From Shimia sp. R10_1 (lineage in GTDB: Bacteria; Pseudomonadota; Alphaproteobacteria; Rhodobacterales; Rhodobacteraceae): a stretch of 64,000 bases of DNA. The translations under genes were made by a program, and so were the position numbers. The stretch covers positions 186,001 through 250,000 of the forward strand of contig NZ_JAGHQX010000001.1 in assembly GCF_017744095.1 (NCBI RefSeq), in the 5' to 3' direction. The notes beneath the pieces were generated by a model. It searched no databases, was not told the DNA's origin, and worked only from the letters and a program-made list of their open reading frames with translations. This document shows, one piece after another, positions 47,584 to 56,194 of this stretch; positions within the stretch are counted from its first letter, which is position 1; each line of letters begins with the position of its first letter.

Positions 47584-48066
47584 ATGAAACTGTCGACAAA
47601 AGGGCGCTATGCGGTCGTTGCATTGGCTGATATTGCGTTGCAGCCCGCGGAAAACCTCGTGAGTTTGAATGAAATTTCCAAACGTCAGGATATTTCATTG
47701 CCGTATCTGGAGCAGTTGTTTGTGAAGCTGCGGCGTGCTGGGCTTGTGGAATCTGTGAGAGGGCCGGGCGGCGGCTATCGTCTTGCACGTCCCAGCTCAG
47801 AGATTCGGACAGCAGATATTTTGGCGGCGGTTGATGAAACCGTCTCAGCGCTTCATACGGGCGCAGGGGCCAGCGGAGGCTCCAGCGGATCGCGTGCGCA
47901 ATCCATGGCAAACCGCCTTTGGGAAGGGCTTTCCGCGCATGTGTATGTGTTTCTGCATCAGACACGGCTGTCTGACATAGTGCAGAACGACCTCGCACCC
48001 TGTCCGGCTGTGCCGACGCTGTTCTCTGTCGTGGATGAAGGCGCAGATGCTGCGGAGGCTGAATAA
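47584..48066 (+). CDS. iscR: Rrf2-family regulator IscR, single-cysteine type
   Basis: 160 residues from ATG 47584, preceded by GAGGGAG. The winged helix-turn-helix (MKLSTKGRYAVVALADIAL, ISLPYLEQLFVKLRRAGLVESVRGPGGGYRLAR) is typical for Rrf2. The stretch that in E. coli holds the three cluster cysteines reads HTGAGASGGSSGSRAQS, with none; the only cysteine is Cys140 (LAPCPAVP). Rhodobacterales IscR proteins are known to lack these cysteines. It heads the operon and probably senses Fe-S or iron status. Confidence 0.88.
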   Translation: MKLSTKGRYAVVALADIALQPAENLVSLNEISKRQDISLPYLEQLFVKLRRAGLVESVRGPGGGYRLARPSSEIRTADILAAVDETVSALHTGAGASGGSSGSRAQSMANRLWEGLSAHVYVFLHQTRLSDIVQNDLAPCPAVPTLFSVVDEGADAAEAE

Positions 48067-48071
48067 GCCTG

Positions 48072-49112
48072 ATGCGCGCCTATCTGGACCATAACGCCAC
48101 CACGCCCCTGCGTGCTGAAGCGAAAGACGCGATGATCGCGGCGATGGATGTGGTGGGAAACCCATCCTCTGTGCATGGCGAAGGACGCAAGGCCAAGAGT
48201 CTGCTTGAGCGCGCGCGGGCCGAGGTCGCCTCGGCTTTTGGAGCGGATGGGGCGGATGTGATCTTCACCTCCAGCGCGACCGAGGCTGCGGCTTTGGCGC
48301 TGCGGGGGCGCGATTTGCTGGGTGCGGATGTGGAACATGACGCGGTTGCGGCGTGGACCTCCGGCACTTTGGACGTTGATCGCGATGGGCGCGTTGCAAT
48401 TGACGATCCGGCCCAAAGCTGTGTGCAGCTCGCGAATTCGGAAACCGGTGTGGTGCAGGATTTGCCCGAGGGACTCGCGGTCAGCGACATGACGCAGGCG
48501 TTTGGCAAGTTGCCCGTCGCCTTTAACTGGAGCGGCGCGCAGATGGCGCTGATCTCTGCGCATAAACTTGGTGGACCGAAAGGCATTGGCGCGCTGGTTG
48601 TGAAACGCGGCACAGATGTTCCTGCGCAGCTTTTGGGCGGTGGGCAGGAAATGGGCCGCCGTGCGGGCACAGAAAACATCATTGGCGCAGCTGGCTTTGC
48701 GGCTGCGGCCAGTGCCGCGGCACGGGATCTGGCGGATGGTGTCTGGGATCGTGTTGCGGAACTGCGAGATTTGTTGGAGGCACGCCTTGAGAGTGAGGCG
48801 CCCGGTACCATCTTTGTTGGGAAGGGCGCCAAGCGCCTGCCCAACACAAGCTGTATTGCCACCCCCGGTTGGAAAGGGGAAACGCAGGTGATGCAGATGG
48901 ATTTGGCAGGCTATGCGGTGTCTGCCGGATCAGCCTGTTCGTCGGGCAAAGTTCGGGCGAGCAAAGTGCTGACCGCAATGGGCTATGACACGCCCACAGC
49001 CGCAGGAGCAATCCGGGTCAGCTTGGGGCCCGTAACAACAGAAAACGATGTGATGGGGTTTGCTGATGCCTGGCTCTCCATCCAGAAGAAACACCTTGCC
49101 CGTTCCGCTTAG
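48072..49112 (+). CDS. Cysteine desulfurase, NifS/IscS-like
   Basis: 346 residues from ATG 48072, five bases after iscR. PLP enzyme of fold type I: YLDHNATTPLR, SSATEAAALAL, NSETGVVQD, the PLP lysine in SAHKLGGPKGIGAL, RAGTENIIGAAGF and the catalytic cysteine in SAGSACSSGKVRAS. It releases sulfur from cysteine for cluster assembly. It is shorter than SufS and of a different subgroup, giving the operon two desulfurases. Confidence 0.9.
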   Translation: MRAYLDHNATTPLRAEAKDAMIAAMDVVGNPSSVHGEGRKAKSLLERARAEVASAFGADGADVIFTSSATEAAALALRGRDLLGADVEHDAVAAWTSGTLDVDRDGRVAIDDPAQSCVQLANSETGVVQDLPEGLAVSDMTQAFGKLPVAFNWSGAQMALISAHKLGGPKGIGALVVKRGTDVPAQLLGGGQEMGRRAGTENIIGAAGFAAAASAAARDLADGVWDRVAELRDLLEARLESEAPGTIFVGKGAKRLPNTSCIATPGWKGETQVMQMDLAGYAVSAGSACSSGKVRASKVLTAMGYDTPTAAGAIRVSLGPVTTENDVMGFADAWLSIQKKHLARSA

Positions 49113-49148
49113 GGATTTGGCAAGGCAGCGAACACATAGGAGTAGCAG

Positions 49149-50672
49149 ATGGCGGCAATCGACCAGACGCAAGTAAAAGAAGGTGTCGATCAGGAGACCG
49201 TAGATGCCGTGCGCGAAATGGCGGGCAAATACAAATACGGTTGGGAAACCGAGATCGAGATGGAATATGCCCCCAAAGGGCTGACACCGGATATCGTTCG
49301 CCTGATTTCAGAGAAAAACGAAGAGCCTGAGTGGATGACCGAATGGCGTCTGCAGGCTTATGAGCGCTGGCTGACACGCGAAGAGCCAGTGTGGGCTATG
49401 CTGGACTATCCGAAAGTCGACTTTCAGGATCAGTATTACTATGCGCGCCCAAAGAGCATGGAGCAAAAGCCCAAGTCGCTGGATGAAGTCGATCCAAAGC
49501 TGCTCGCCACCTATGAAAAGCTGGGTATTCCGCTGAAAGAGCAGATGATCCTGGCGGGTGTTGAAGGCGCTGAGGATGCGCCTGCAGAAGGTCGGAAAGT
49601 GGCTGTGGACGCGGTGTTTGACTCCGTTTCTGTGGGCACGACTTTCCAGAAAGAGCTGAAAGAGGCGGGCGTGATCTTCTGCTCGATCTCTGAAGCGATC
49701 CGCGAGCATCCTGAACTGGTCAAGAAATACCTCGGCAGCGTGGTTCCGGTGAGCGACAACTATTACGCCACGCTGAACAGTGCTGTGTTCTCTGACGGCT
49801 CGTTTGTTTATGTGCCGCCAGGTGTGCGCTGCCCAATGGAGCTGTCCACTTATTTCCGTATCAACGCGGAAAACACCGGCCAGTTTGAGCGCACGCTGAT
49901 CATCGCGGACAAAGGCTCTTACGTGTCTTATCTTGAAGGCTGTACCGCGCCACAGCGTGACACCAGCCAGCTGCACGCCGCGGTGGTGGAAATCATCATC
50001 GAAGAAGATGCTGAAGTGAAATACTCCACCGTTCAGAACTGGTTCCCCGGTGATGAGAACGGCAAAGGCGGCATCTACAACTTTGTGACCAAGCGTGCGG
50101 ATTGCCGTGGCGACCGCTCCAAAGTGATGTGGACACAGGTGGAAACCGGCTCTGCGGTGACCTGGAAATATCCATCCTGCATCCTGCGCGGCGATGACAG
50201 CCAGGGCGAGTTCTACTCGATTGCGATCACCAACAACCACCAGCAGGCCGACACTGGCACCAAGATGGTGCATCTGGGCAAAAACACCAAATCGCGCATT
50301 GTCTCCAAAGGCATCAGCGCGGGTGTGGCGCAGAACACCTATCGCGGTCTGGTGTCCATGCACCCGAAAGCCAAGAACAGCCGGAACTACACGCAATGTG
50401 ACAGCTTGCTGATTGGTGACAAATGTGGGGCGCATACGGTGCCGTATATCGAGGTGAAGAACAACTCTTCCCGTGTGGAGCATGAGGCGACAACCTCCAA
50501 GGTGGATGATGAACAGATGTTCTACTGCCGCCAGCGGGGCATGGACGAGGAAGAGGCCGTGGCGCTGATCGTGAATGGCTTTGCCAAGGAAGTGCTTCAG
50601 GCGCTGCCGATGGAATTCGCCATGGAAGCGCAGCAGCTTGTGGCGATCTCGCTGGAAGGCTCTGTGGGCTAA
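49149..50672 (+). CDS. sufB: Fe-S cluster assembly scaffold SufB
   Basis: 507 residues, AGGAG upstream. The N-terminal [19 protein letters not shown] is followed by the beta-helix core including [76 protein letters not shown] and [20 protein letters not shown]. With SufC and SufD it forms the SufBC2D scaffold. The conserved cysteine near the C-terminus for sulfur receipt is present (QMFYCRQRG). Confidence 0.96.
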   Translation: MAAIDQTQVKEGVDQETVDAVREMAGKYKYGWETEIEMEYAPKGLTPDIVRLISEKNEEPEWMTEWRLQAYERWLTREEPVWAMLDYPKVDFQDQYYYARPKSMEQKPKSLDEVDPKLLATYEKLGIPLKEQMILAGVEGAEDAPAEGRKVAVDAVFDSVSVGTTFQKELKEAGVIFCSISEAIREHPELVKKYLGSVVPVSDNYYATLNSAVFSDGSFVYVPPGVRCPMELSTYFRINAENTGQFERTLIIADKGSYVSYLEGCTAPQRDTSQLHAAVVEIIIEEDAEVKYSTVQNWFPGDENGKGGIYNFVTKRADCRGDRSKVMWTQVETGSAVTWKYPSCILRGDDSQGEFYSIAITNNHQQADTGTKMVHLGKNTKSRIVSKGISAGVAQNTYRGLVSMHPKAKNSRNYTQCDSLLIGDKCGAHTVPYIEVKNNSSRVEHEATTSKVDDEQMFYCRQRGMDEEEAVALIVNGFAKEVLQALPMEFAMEAQQLVAISLEGSVG

Positions 50673-50674
50673 CG

Positions 50675-50944
50675 ATGGTTAAGGAGTGTGAGCAAAGAGA
50701 AGAGGTAAAGGTCTTCGAATACAACGCAAAAGAGGGTGCCCGAGCGGTTGCTTTCTGGTGGTTGTTTCGCAAGCTGCTTTTACCACTCATTCTTTTCTTC
50801 ACACTCCTAGTTGTTGCAGCTTGGATGGAGAACGGTCCGATTGCAGGGCTACTGAGCGCAGCAATTTTCGCGACGCCAATAGTGATTTTGGTTCTTTTTT
50901 CTAAGGGCCAGTTCGAAAAAATAGCGCGTTACTTCCGCAAATGA
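50675..50944 (+). CDS. Small two-helix membrane protein inserted in the suf operon
   Basis: 89 residues. N-terminal charged stretch, then two hydrophobic helices (LLLPLILFFTLLVVAAW and GLLSAAIFATPIVILVLF). Start ATG 50675 two bases after the sufB stop, with no clear ribosome site, so coupling to sufB is likely. AT-richer than its neighbours. Family not recognised; function unknown. Similar small genes between sufB and sufC are known in some roseobacters, as far as I recall. Confidence 0.6.
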   Translation: MVKECEQREEVKVFEYNAKEGARAVAFWWLFRKLLLPLILFFTLLVVAAWMENGPIAGLLSAAIFATPIVILVLFSKGQFEKIARYFRK

Positions 50945-51006
50945 AGATGAGCGCTAAAGAAGACAGACCGGGCGCTTGCGCCTGAGGAAACGCGAAGGAA
51001 TAGAAA

Positions 51007-51762
51007 ATGTTGGAAATCAAAGGCCTGAAGGTCAAACTGGAAGAAGAAGACAAGCAGATCCTGAAAGGTGTGGATCTGACAGTGGAAGCGGGCAAGGTGC
51101 ATGCGATTATGGGCCCGAACGGCTCTGGCAAATCCACCCTGTCTTATGTTCTGTCCGGCAAAGACGGCTATGAAGTCACCGACGGCGCAGCGACCCTTGA
51201 GGGCGAAGACCTGTTGGAGATGGAAGCGGAAGAGCGCGCGGCGGCTGGCCTGTTTTTGGCGTTCCAATATCCGGTGGAAATTCCCGGTGTGGGCAACATG
51301 ACCTTTCTGCGCACCGCGGTGAACGCACAGCGTAAGGCGCGTGGCGAAGAAGAGCTGTCTGCGGCGGACTTCCTCAAAGAAGTGCGTGCCAAAGCCAAGA
51401 CCCTGAAGATCGACGCCGATATGCTGAAGCGTCCGGTGAACGTGGGCTTCTCTGGCGGTGAGAAGAAGCGCAACGAGATCCTGCAAATGGCGATGCTAGC
51501 GCCAAAGATGTGCATCCTTGATGAGACCGACTCTGGTCTGGACGTGGACGCGATGAAGCTGGTGTCTGAGGGCGTGAACGCGCTGCGTGATGAAGGCCGT
51601 GGTTTCCTTGTGATCACCCACTATCAGCGTCTGCTGGACCACATCAAACCAGACGTAGTGCACATCATGGCGGATGGCCGTATTGTGAAAACCGGCGGCC
51701 CAGAGCTGGCGCTGGAAGTTGAAAAGAATGGCTATGCCGACATTCTTGCGGAGGTGGCATAA
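51007..51762 (+). CDS. sufC: Fe-S assembly ATPase SufC
   Basis: 251 residues from ATG 51007, GAAGGAA upstream. ABC ATPase fold: Walker A GPNGSGKST, Q-loop FQYPVEIPG, signature FSGGEKKRNEI, Walker B CILDETDSGLD, and H-loop VITHYQRLL. Binds SufB and SufD and powers conformational change of the scaffold. Last base overlaps sufD start (TAATG). Confidence 0.97.
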   Translation: MLEIKGLKVKLEEEDKQILKGVDLTVEAGKVHAIMGPNGSGKSTLSYVLSGKDGYEVTDGAATLEGEDLLEMEAEERAAAGLFLAFQYPVEIPGVGNMTFLRTAVNAQRKARGEEELSAADFLKEVRAKAKTLKIDADMLKRPVNVGFSGGEKKRNEILQMAMLAPKMCILDETDSGLDVDAMKLVSEGVNALRDEGRGFLVITHYQRLLDHIKPDVVHIMADGRIVKTGGPELALEVEKNGYADILAEVA

Positions 51763-53048
51763 TGGCCGCTTTGGCAAAGAAGCAAGAGGCAACGGCGGCC
51801 CGGCTGGGCGGGCTGAGCCTGCCAGCGGGTGGCCAGTGGGCCACAGAGGCACGCGAGGCGGCATTGAGCCGTCTCAAGGATATGGGCCTGCCGGATCGTC
51901 GTGACGAATACTGGAAGTTCACGCGCCCGGACACGCTGACCCAAGCAGAGGCGCCTGAGGCAGCTGTGTTTGAGACTGGCGAAGCGCCATTGTTTGATGA
52001 TTTCGACCGCATCAAGATCGTGTTTGTCGACGGTGTGTTTGACGCCGACGCTTCTGACGATCTGGTGGGCGAAGCGGTGACAATCGAGCGGCTGGCGGAT
52101 GTGGCCTCCAAAGATATCCATTGGGCCAAAGAGCTTTATGGACAGTTGGAAGCCAAGGGTCAGACTCCGGTTGAGCGGCCGCTTGCGGCGATGAACACCG
52201 CCTTTGCCACCGATGGCGTGGTGATCCATGCGACCGGTAAGGCAACAAAGCCGATCAACCTGATCTACCGTCACAAAGAGACCACGTCGGATGCGATCCT
52301 GCACCATGTTGTGAAACTGGATGCGGGCGCGGAGGTGACCATTCTGGAGAACGGTCCAGCGGCGGCGCGTTTCAACAAATCCATGGAAGTGGATGTGGCT
52401 GATGGTGCCGCGTTCCATCATGTGCGGGCGCAGGGGCGTGATCATGAGCGTCGCGCGGTCACACATCTGTTTGGGCGTCTGGGCACCGAAAGCGTGTTCA
52501 AATCGTTCACGCTGACTGTGAACGGCCGACTGACCCGCAACGAAGCGGTGCTTGAGCTGACCGGTGACGATGCCATGGCGCATGTGGCGGGCGCGTGTCT
52601 TGGGGATGGGGATTTCCATCACGATGACACGGTGTTTGTCACCCATGACGCAGTGAACTGTGAAAGCCGTCAGGTGTTCAAAAAAGTGCTGCGTAATGGT
52701 GCTGTTGGCACATTCCAGGGTAAGATCCTGGTGCAACCGGGGGCGCAGAAGACCGATGGCTATCAGATCAGCCAGTCGCTTCTGCTGGATGAGGATGCAC
52801 AGTTCCTCGCCAAGCCAGAGCTTGAGATCTACGCTGATGACGTAGCATGCTCGCATGGCTCCACCTCCGGTGCCATTGACGAAGATGCGCTGTTCTATCT
52901 TCGCGCGCGTGGTGTGCCCAAAGACATCGCAACAGATCTTCTGGTGATGTCCTTTGTGGCAGAAGCTGTCGATGAAATCGAAAGCGAAGAGCTGAGAGAC
53001 GCCATGCTTGCACGCCTTGAAGGCTGGCTGGAGCGTCGGCGCGGCTGA
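51762..53048 (+). CDS. sufD: Fe-S cluster assembly protein SufD
   Basis: 428 residues, start overlapping the sufC stop by one base. Beta-helix protein related to SufB: RRDEYWKFTRPDTL near the start, GAEVTILENG, CSHGSTSGAIDEDALFYLRARG near the end with the histidine thought to join cluster assembly at the SufB-D interface. Forms SufBC2D. The downstream YIP1 gene overlaps its stop by one base. Confidence 0.95.
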   Translation: MAALAKKQEATAARLGGLSLPAGGQWATEAREAALSRLKDMGLPDRRDEYWKFTRPDTLTQAEAPEAAVFETGEAPLFDDFDRIKIVFVDGVFDADASDDLVGEAVTIERLADVASKDIHWAKELYGQLEAKGQTPVERPLAAMNTAFATDGVVIHATGKATKPINLIYRHKETTSDAILHHVVKLDAGAEVTILENGPAAARFNKSMEVDVADGAAFHHVRAQGRDHERRAVTHLFGRLGTESVFKSFTLTVNGRLTRNEAVLELTGDDAMAHVAGACLGDGDFHHDDTVFVTHDAVNCESRQVFKKVLRNGAVGTFQGKILVQPGAQKTDGYQISQSLLLDEDAQFLAKPELEIYADDVACSHGSTSGAIDEDALFYLRARGVPKDIATDLLVMSFVAEAVDEIESEELRDAMLARLEGWLERRRG

Positions 53049-53533
53049 TGTCGGTGACGCAAGACATTGTCGCCAGTTACCGCGCGCCGCGTCAGGTGGT
53101 GCGCCGGTTGCTGGCGATGGGAGAACGGGAGGATCGCGCCTTTGCGATCCTCATGGCCGCCTGTGCGGTCATTTTTGTTTCGCGCTGGCCTGCGTTGGCG
53201 CGGCAGGCACATTTTGAACAGATTGAGCTGAACCCATTGCTTGGTGGCAGCCTGTTTGCCCTATTGTTTATGTTGCCTTTGTGCGCCTACATCATCGCCT
53301 TTGTGACGCATCTGGTGCTTAAGGTGGTCGGGCGCAAACAAAGTGCTTTTGGCGCGCGGATTTCCCTGTTTTGGGCGATGATTGCGACCGGGCCTTTGTA
53401 TTTGCTGGTGGGGCTTGTGGAAGGCTTCATGGGCGAAGGGGTCGCATTGACCATAGTGGGCGCAGTGTGGTTTGCGGTGTTCATGTGGATTTGGATTTCC
53501 GGATTGATTGAAGCGGGCAGAGTGAACGCATGA
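53048..53533 (+). CDS. YIP1 family membrane protein (first copy)
   Basis: 161 residues with about four to five helices (FAILMAACAVIFVSRW, LFALLFMLPLCAYIIAFVTHLVLKVVG, ISLFWAMIATGPLYLLVGLVEG, IVGAVWFAVFMWIWISGLIEAG). Matches the YIP1 membrane fold. Overlaps sufD by one base and the next copy by four, so it is in the suf transcript. Function unknown. Confidence 0.78.
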   Translation: MSVTQDIVASYRAPRQVVRRLLAMGEREDRAFAILMAACAVIFVSRWPALARQAHFEQIELNPLLGGSLFALLFMLPLCAYIIAFVTHLVLKVVGRKQSAFGARISLFWAMIATGPLYLLVGLVEGFMGEGVALTIVGAVWFAVFMWIWISGLIEAGRVNA

Positions 53534-54111
53534 AAGAACAACTAGGCGCTTTGTTTTGGCTCACGATACGTGACCCGGCCGAGGCGGCACTGGCGATTAT
53601 GAGCCGACCCGTTGCACGCCAGATTGGCTGGATGATTTTGACGCTTGGCATCATTTTAAATGTGCTTGCACATTTTCTGACGCTGGCGATTTTTCCAGCC
53701 CCTGCAGATCTGTATGTGCCCATGCTACAGACGCCCTTCCTCTATGCAGGGGTGATGGGCAGTGGTCTGGTGATTTTGGTTTATGCGTTTTTCTGGGGCG
53801 GTCAGGCGATTGGTGGCCGGGGCCGGTTTGACGATCTTTTGCTGGCGTTGGGTTGGCTGCAGTACATGCGCTTTGTTGTGCAGCTGCTTGTGCTGGTTCT
53901 GATGGTTGTTTTGCCCGGGCTGGCGTTGCTCGTGTCACTGGGCGTCGGGCTGTATTCGATTTGGATCGTCTTGCATTTTGTCAATGTGATCCATGGGTTT
54001 GGCAGCCTTGGGAAGACCTTTGTGCTGCTATTGTTTACCTCGATGGGTCTTGTGCTCGCCATGTCATTGCTGTTGTCAATCACAGCCACAACTTCGATAG
54101 GGATCTCCTGA
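53530..54111 (+). CDS. YIP1 family membrane protein (second copy)
   Basis: 193 residues, about five helices (IGWMILTLGIILNVLAHFL, MGSGLVILVYAFFWGGQAI, FDDLLLALGWLQYMRFVVQLLVLVLMV, ALLVSLGVGLYSIWIVLHFVNVIHGFG, VLLLFTSMGLVLAMSLLLSI). The GGQAIGGRGRFDDLLLALGW signature is typical of YIP1. Overlaps the first copy by four bases (ATGA) and precedes sufS by one base. Probably pairs with the first copy. Confidence 0.8.
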   Translation: MKEQLGALFWLTIRDPAEAALAIMSRPVARQIGWMILTLGIILNVLAHFLTLAIFPAPADLYVPMLQTPFLYAGVMGSGLVILVYAFFWGGQAIGGRGRFDDLLLALGWLQYMRFVVQLLVLVLMVVLPGLALLVSLGVGLYSIWIVLHFVNVIHGFGSLGKTFVLLLFTSMGLVLAMSLLLSITATTSIGIS

Positions 54112-54112
54112 A

Positions 54113-55333
54113 ATGTATGATGTTGAGAAAATCCGCGCAGATTTTCCGATCCTGAGCCGAGAGGTGAACGGCAAGCCGCTGGTCTATCTGGACAATGGGG
54201 CGTCGGCGCAGAAGCCCAAAGTGGTGATTGATGCCATCACACAGGCCTATGCTGCAGAATATGCCAATGTTCACCGTGGGTTGCACTATCTCTCAAATCT
54301 GGCGACCGACAAATATGAGGCGGTGCGGGGCATCATTGCCAAATTTCTGAACGCCAAAAGCGAAGACGAAATTGTGCTGAACTCCGGCACCACTGAGGGC
54401 ATCAATATGGTGGCCTATGGCTGGGCCATGCCGCGTATGGAAGCGGGTGACGAGATCGTGCTGTCGGTGATGGAACACCACGCCAATATCGTGCCGTGGC
54501 ATTTCCTGCGCGAGCGGCAGGGCGTAGTCATCAAATGGGTCGATGTGGACGCCACTGGCGCGCTGGATCCGCAAGCGGTGATTGACGCGATTGGCCCCAA
54601 AACCAAATTAGTGGCGATCACGCAGTGCTCCAATGTTCTGGGCACCATGGTGGATGTGAAAACCATCACTGCGGCGGCTCATGAAAAAGGCGTGCCAGTG
54701 CTGGTGGATGGCTCGCAGGGATCTGTACACGCACCTGTGGACGTGCAGGACATCGACTGCGACTTCTACGCGATCACCGGGCACAAACTTTATGGGCCCT
54801 CCGGATCCGGCGCGATCTACTGCAAGGCAGAGCGGATGGCCGAGATGCGCCCCTTTATCGGGGGCGGCGATATGATCAAGGAAGTCAGCAAAGAAGCTGT
54901 CATCTACAATGATCCGCCGATGAAGTTTGAAGCAGGCACACCGGGCATTGTGCAGACCATCGGTCTGGGCGTGGCGCTGGAATATATGATGGATCTCGGC
55001 ATGGAGAACATCGCTGCGCATGAGGCGGATTTGCGGGACTATGCGGTGCAAAAACTCGCTGGGCTGAACTGGCTGCAGGTACAGGGCACGACGGCCAATA
55101 AAGCGGCGATTTTCAGCTTCACGCTGGACGGCGCAGCGCATGCGCACGACATTTCCACCATTCTGGACAAGAAAGGTGTGGCCGTGCGGGCAGGGCACCA
55201 TTGTGCCGGACCGCTGATGGATCATCTGGGTGTGTCGGCGACATGCCGGGCCAGCTTTGGCCTTTATAACACCACCGAAGAGGTGGACGTGCTGGTGGAC
55301 GCGCTGGAACTCGCTCACGAACTCTTTGCATAA
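54113..55333 (+). CDS. sufS: Cysteine desulfurase SufS
   Basis: 406 residues, ATG 54113. Group II desulfurase: YLDNGASAQKPKVVI, SGTTEGINMVAYGWA, VLGTMVDVKTI, PLP lysine in YAITGHKLYGPSGSGAI, and catalytic cysteine in AGHHCAGPLMDHLGV. It supplies sulfur to SufB via a SufE-type partner, not seen here. Last gene of the operon; sufA and sufE are absent from this locus. Hairpin at 55353-55379 follows. Confidence 0.95.
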   Translation: MYDVEKIRADFPILSREVNGKPLVYLDNGASAQKPKVVIDAITQAYAAEYANVHRGLHYLSNLATDKYEAVRGIIAKFLNAKSEDEIVLNSGTTEGINMVAYGWAMPRMEAGDEIVLSVMEHHANIVPWHFLRERQGVVIKWVDVDATGALDPQAVIDAIGPKTKLVAITQCSNVLGTMVDVKTITAAAHEKGVPVLVDGSQGSVHAPVDVQDIDCDFYAITGHKLYGPSGSGAIYCKAERMAEMRPFIGGGDMIKEVSKEAVIYNDPPMKFEAGTPGIVQTIGLGVALEYMMDLGMENIAAHEADLRDYAVQKLAGLNWLQVQGTTANKAAIFSFTLDGAAHAHDISTILDKKGVAVRAGHHCAGPLMDHLGVSATCRASFGLYNTTEEVDVLVDALELAHELFA

Positions 55334-55352
55334 GCACGCATTTTGCGATTGC

Positions 55353-55379
55353 GGGGCGTAGCCACACTGGCTATACCCC
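55353..55379 (+). terminator. Possible hairpin after sufS
   Basis: GGGG.GTAGCC (55353-55363) can pair with GGCTA.ACCCC (55369-55379) over ACACT, with an internal mismatch and no T run. Weak. Confidence 0.35.
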
Positions 55380-55388
55380 AACGAGAAA

Positions 55389-55465
55389 GCACCCGTAGCT
55401 CAGCTGGATAGAGTGTCGGCCTCCGAAGCCGAAGGTCACAGGTTCGAATCCTGTCGGGTGCGCCA
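55389..55465 (+). tRNA. tRNA-Arg (anticodon CCG)
   Basis: 77 nt including encoded CCA. Acceptor GCACCCG / CGGGTGC, anticodon loop CTCCGAA with anticodon CCG, T arm CAGGTTCGAATCCTG. The accessory-looking spike/RTX region starts 300 bases downstream. Confidence 0.96.
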
Positions 55466-55763
55466 TTCTTCCCAATTTTATACATCGCCCGAGCGTTGGG
55501 CGCTTGCATTCCATCTCATGGGTGCGATCACGCATTCGTTTGGGGCAAAGGCACGCGACTTAGGTGTTGCGTGTCTTGCTGGCTGCGTGCGGGCGCTTAA
55601 AGGCTCCTCAATGCAGGCGCTTCATTGCTTAGGCGCACTGCGGATTTGATCGAACAGACCAGCTGCTTTTTTGGTTTGTCGTGTTTGCGCGGCAGAGGTT
55701 TCAACATGCAATGGCGTGGTGTTGGCACAGCGGACACCTCCAATCGAGTGAAGGAGAACCCCC
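55466..55763. other. Gap between tRNA-Arg and the spike module
   Basis: About 300 bases with no gene. AAGGAGA sits just before ATG 55764. No copy of the tRNA 3' end and no integrase were seen, so no island boundary is proven. Confidence 0.4.
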
Positions 55764-56036
55764 ATGGGCAAAGACCGATTTTTGGGCATTACCAGCACGA
55801 CAGGGCCAATCAGCTATGGCTTCGCGGTGAGCCCGAGCGACGGCACGGATCTGGAAGAGGTGACACGCAGTTTGATGGTGGCCACGACTGGCGATGTACG
55901 GGTCACATTGATGGATCAGGCTGAAGGCGACTCTTTGACATTGCCTGCGTTGCAGCCTGGGGCGCTCTATCCCTTTCGCGTGAAACGGATCTGGGCCAGT
56001 GGCAGCTCCGCCGGCGGCATCATTGGATTGGTGTGA
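55764..56036 (+). CDS. ghsA: GTA head-spike base protein, RCAP_Rcc01079 family
   Basis: 90 residues, AAGGAGA upstream. The pattern FAVSPSDGTDLEEVTRSL, GDVRV, LYPFRVKRIWASG and terminal IIGLV fits the Rcc01079 family, the base of the RcGTA head spike (GhsA) in Rhodobacter capsulatus, needed for binding capsule polysaccharide of recipients. Overlaps the next small gene by one base (TGATG). In R. capsulatus these genes also lie outside the main GTA cluster. Confidence 0.75.
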   Translation: MGKDRFLGITSTTGPISYGFAVSPSDGTDLEEVTRSLMVATTGDVRVTLMDQAEGDSLTLPALQPGALYPFRVKRIWASGSSAGGIIGLV

Positions 56037-56194
56037 TGATTGGCGTGGGGATTTCAATTACGGCGCTTTTTCCAGTGCTTGGGCAGCAGACCAGTCTGCG
56101 GCGCGAACAGACAGGTGACGTGACGGTCCTGTCGATTGGCGTGTGGGAGCCACGGGTGACACGCGAAGAAAACGGCAATGTAGTGGTGGGTTAA
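56036..56194 (+). CDS. 52-residue protein in the spike module
   Basis: 52 residues from ATG 56036, overlapping the spike-base stop by one base and ending directly before ATG 56195. It begins MIGVGISITALFPVLG and has a charged second half (TSLRREQTGDVTV, EPRVTREENG). Perfect packing with both neighbours is the main evidence that it is translated. Family not recognised; may be a spike linker. Confidence 0.55.
   Translation: MIGVGISITALFPVLGQQTSLRREQTGDVTVLSIGVWEPRVTREENGNVVVG

Noticed and set aside
55413..55649. 78-codon frame across the tRNA-Arg gene
   Set aside because: Overlaps the tRNA and is not conserved-looking; chance frame.
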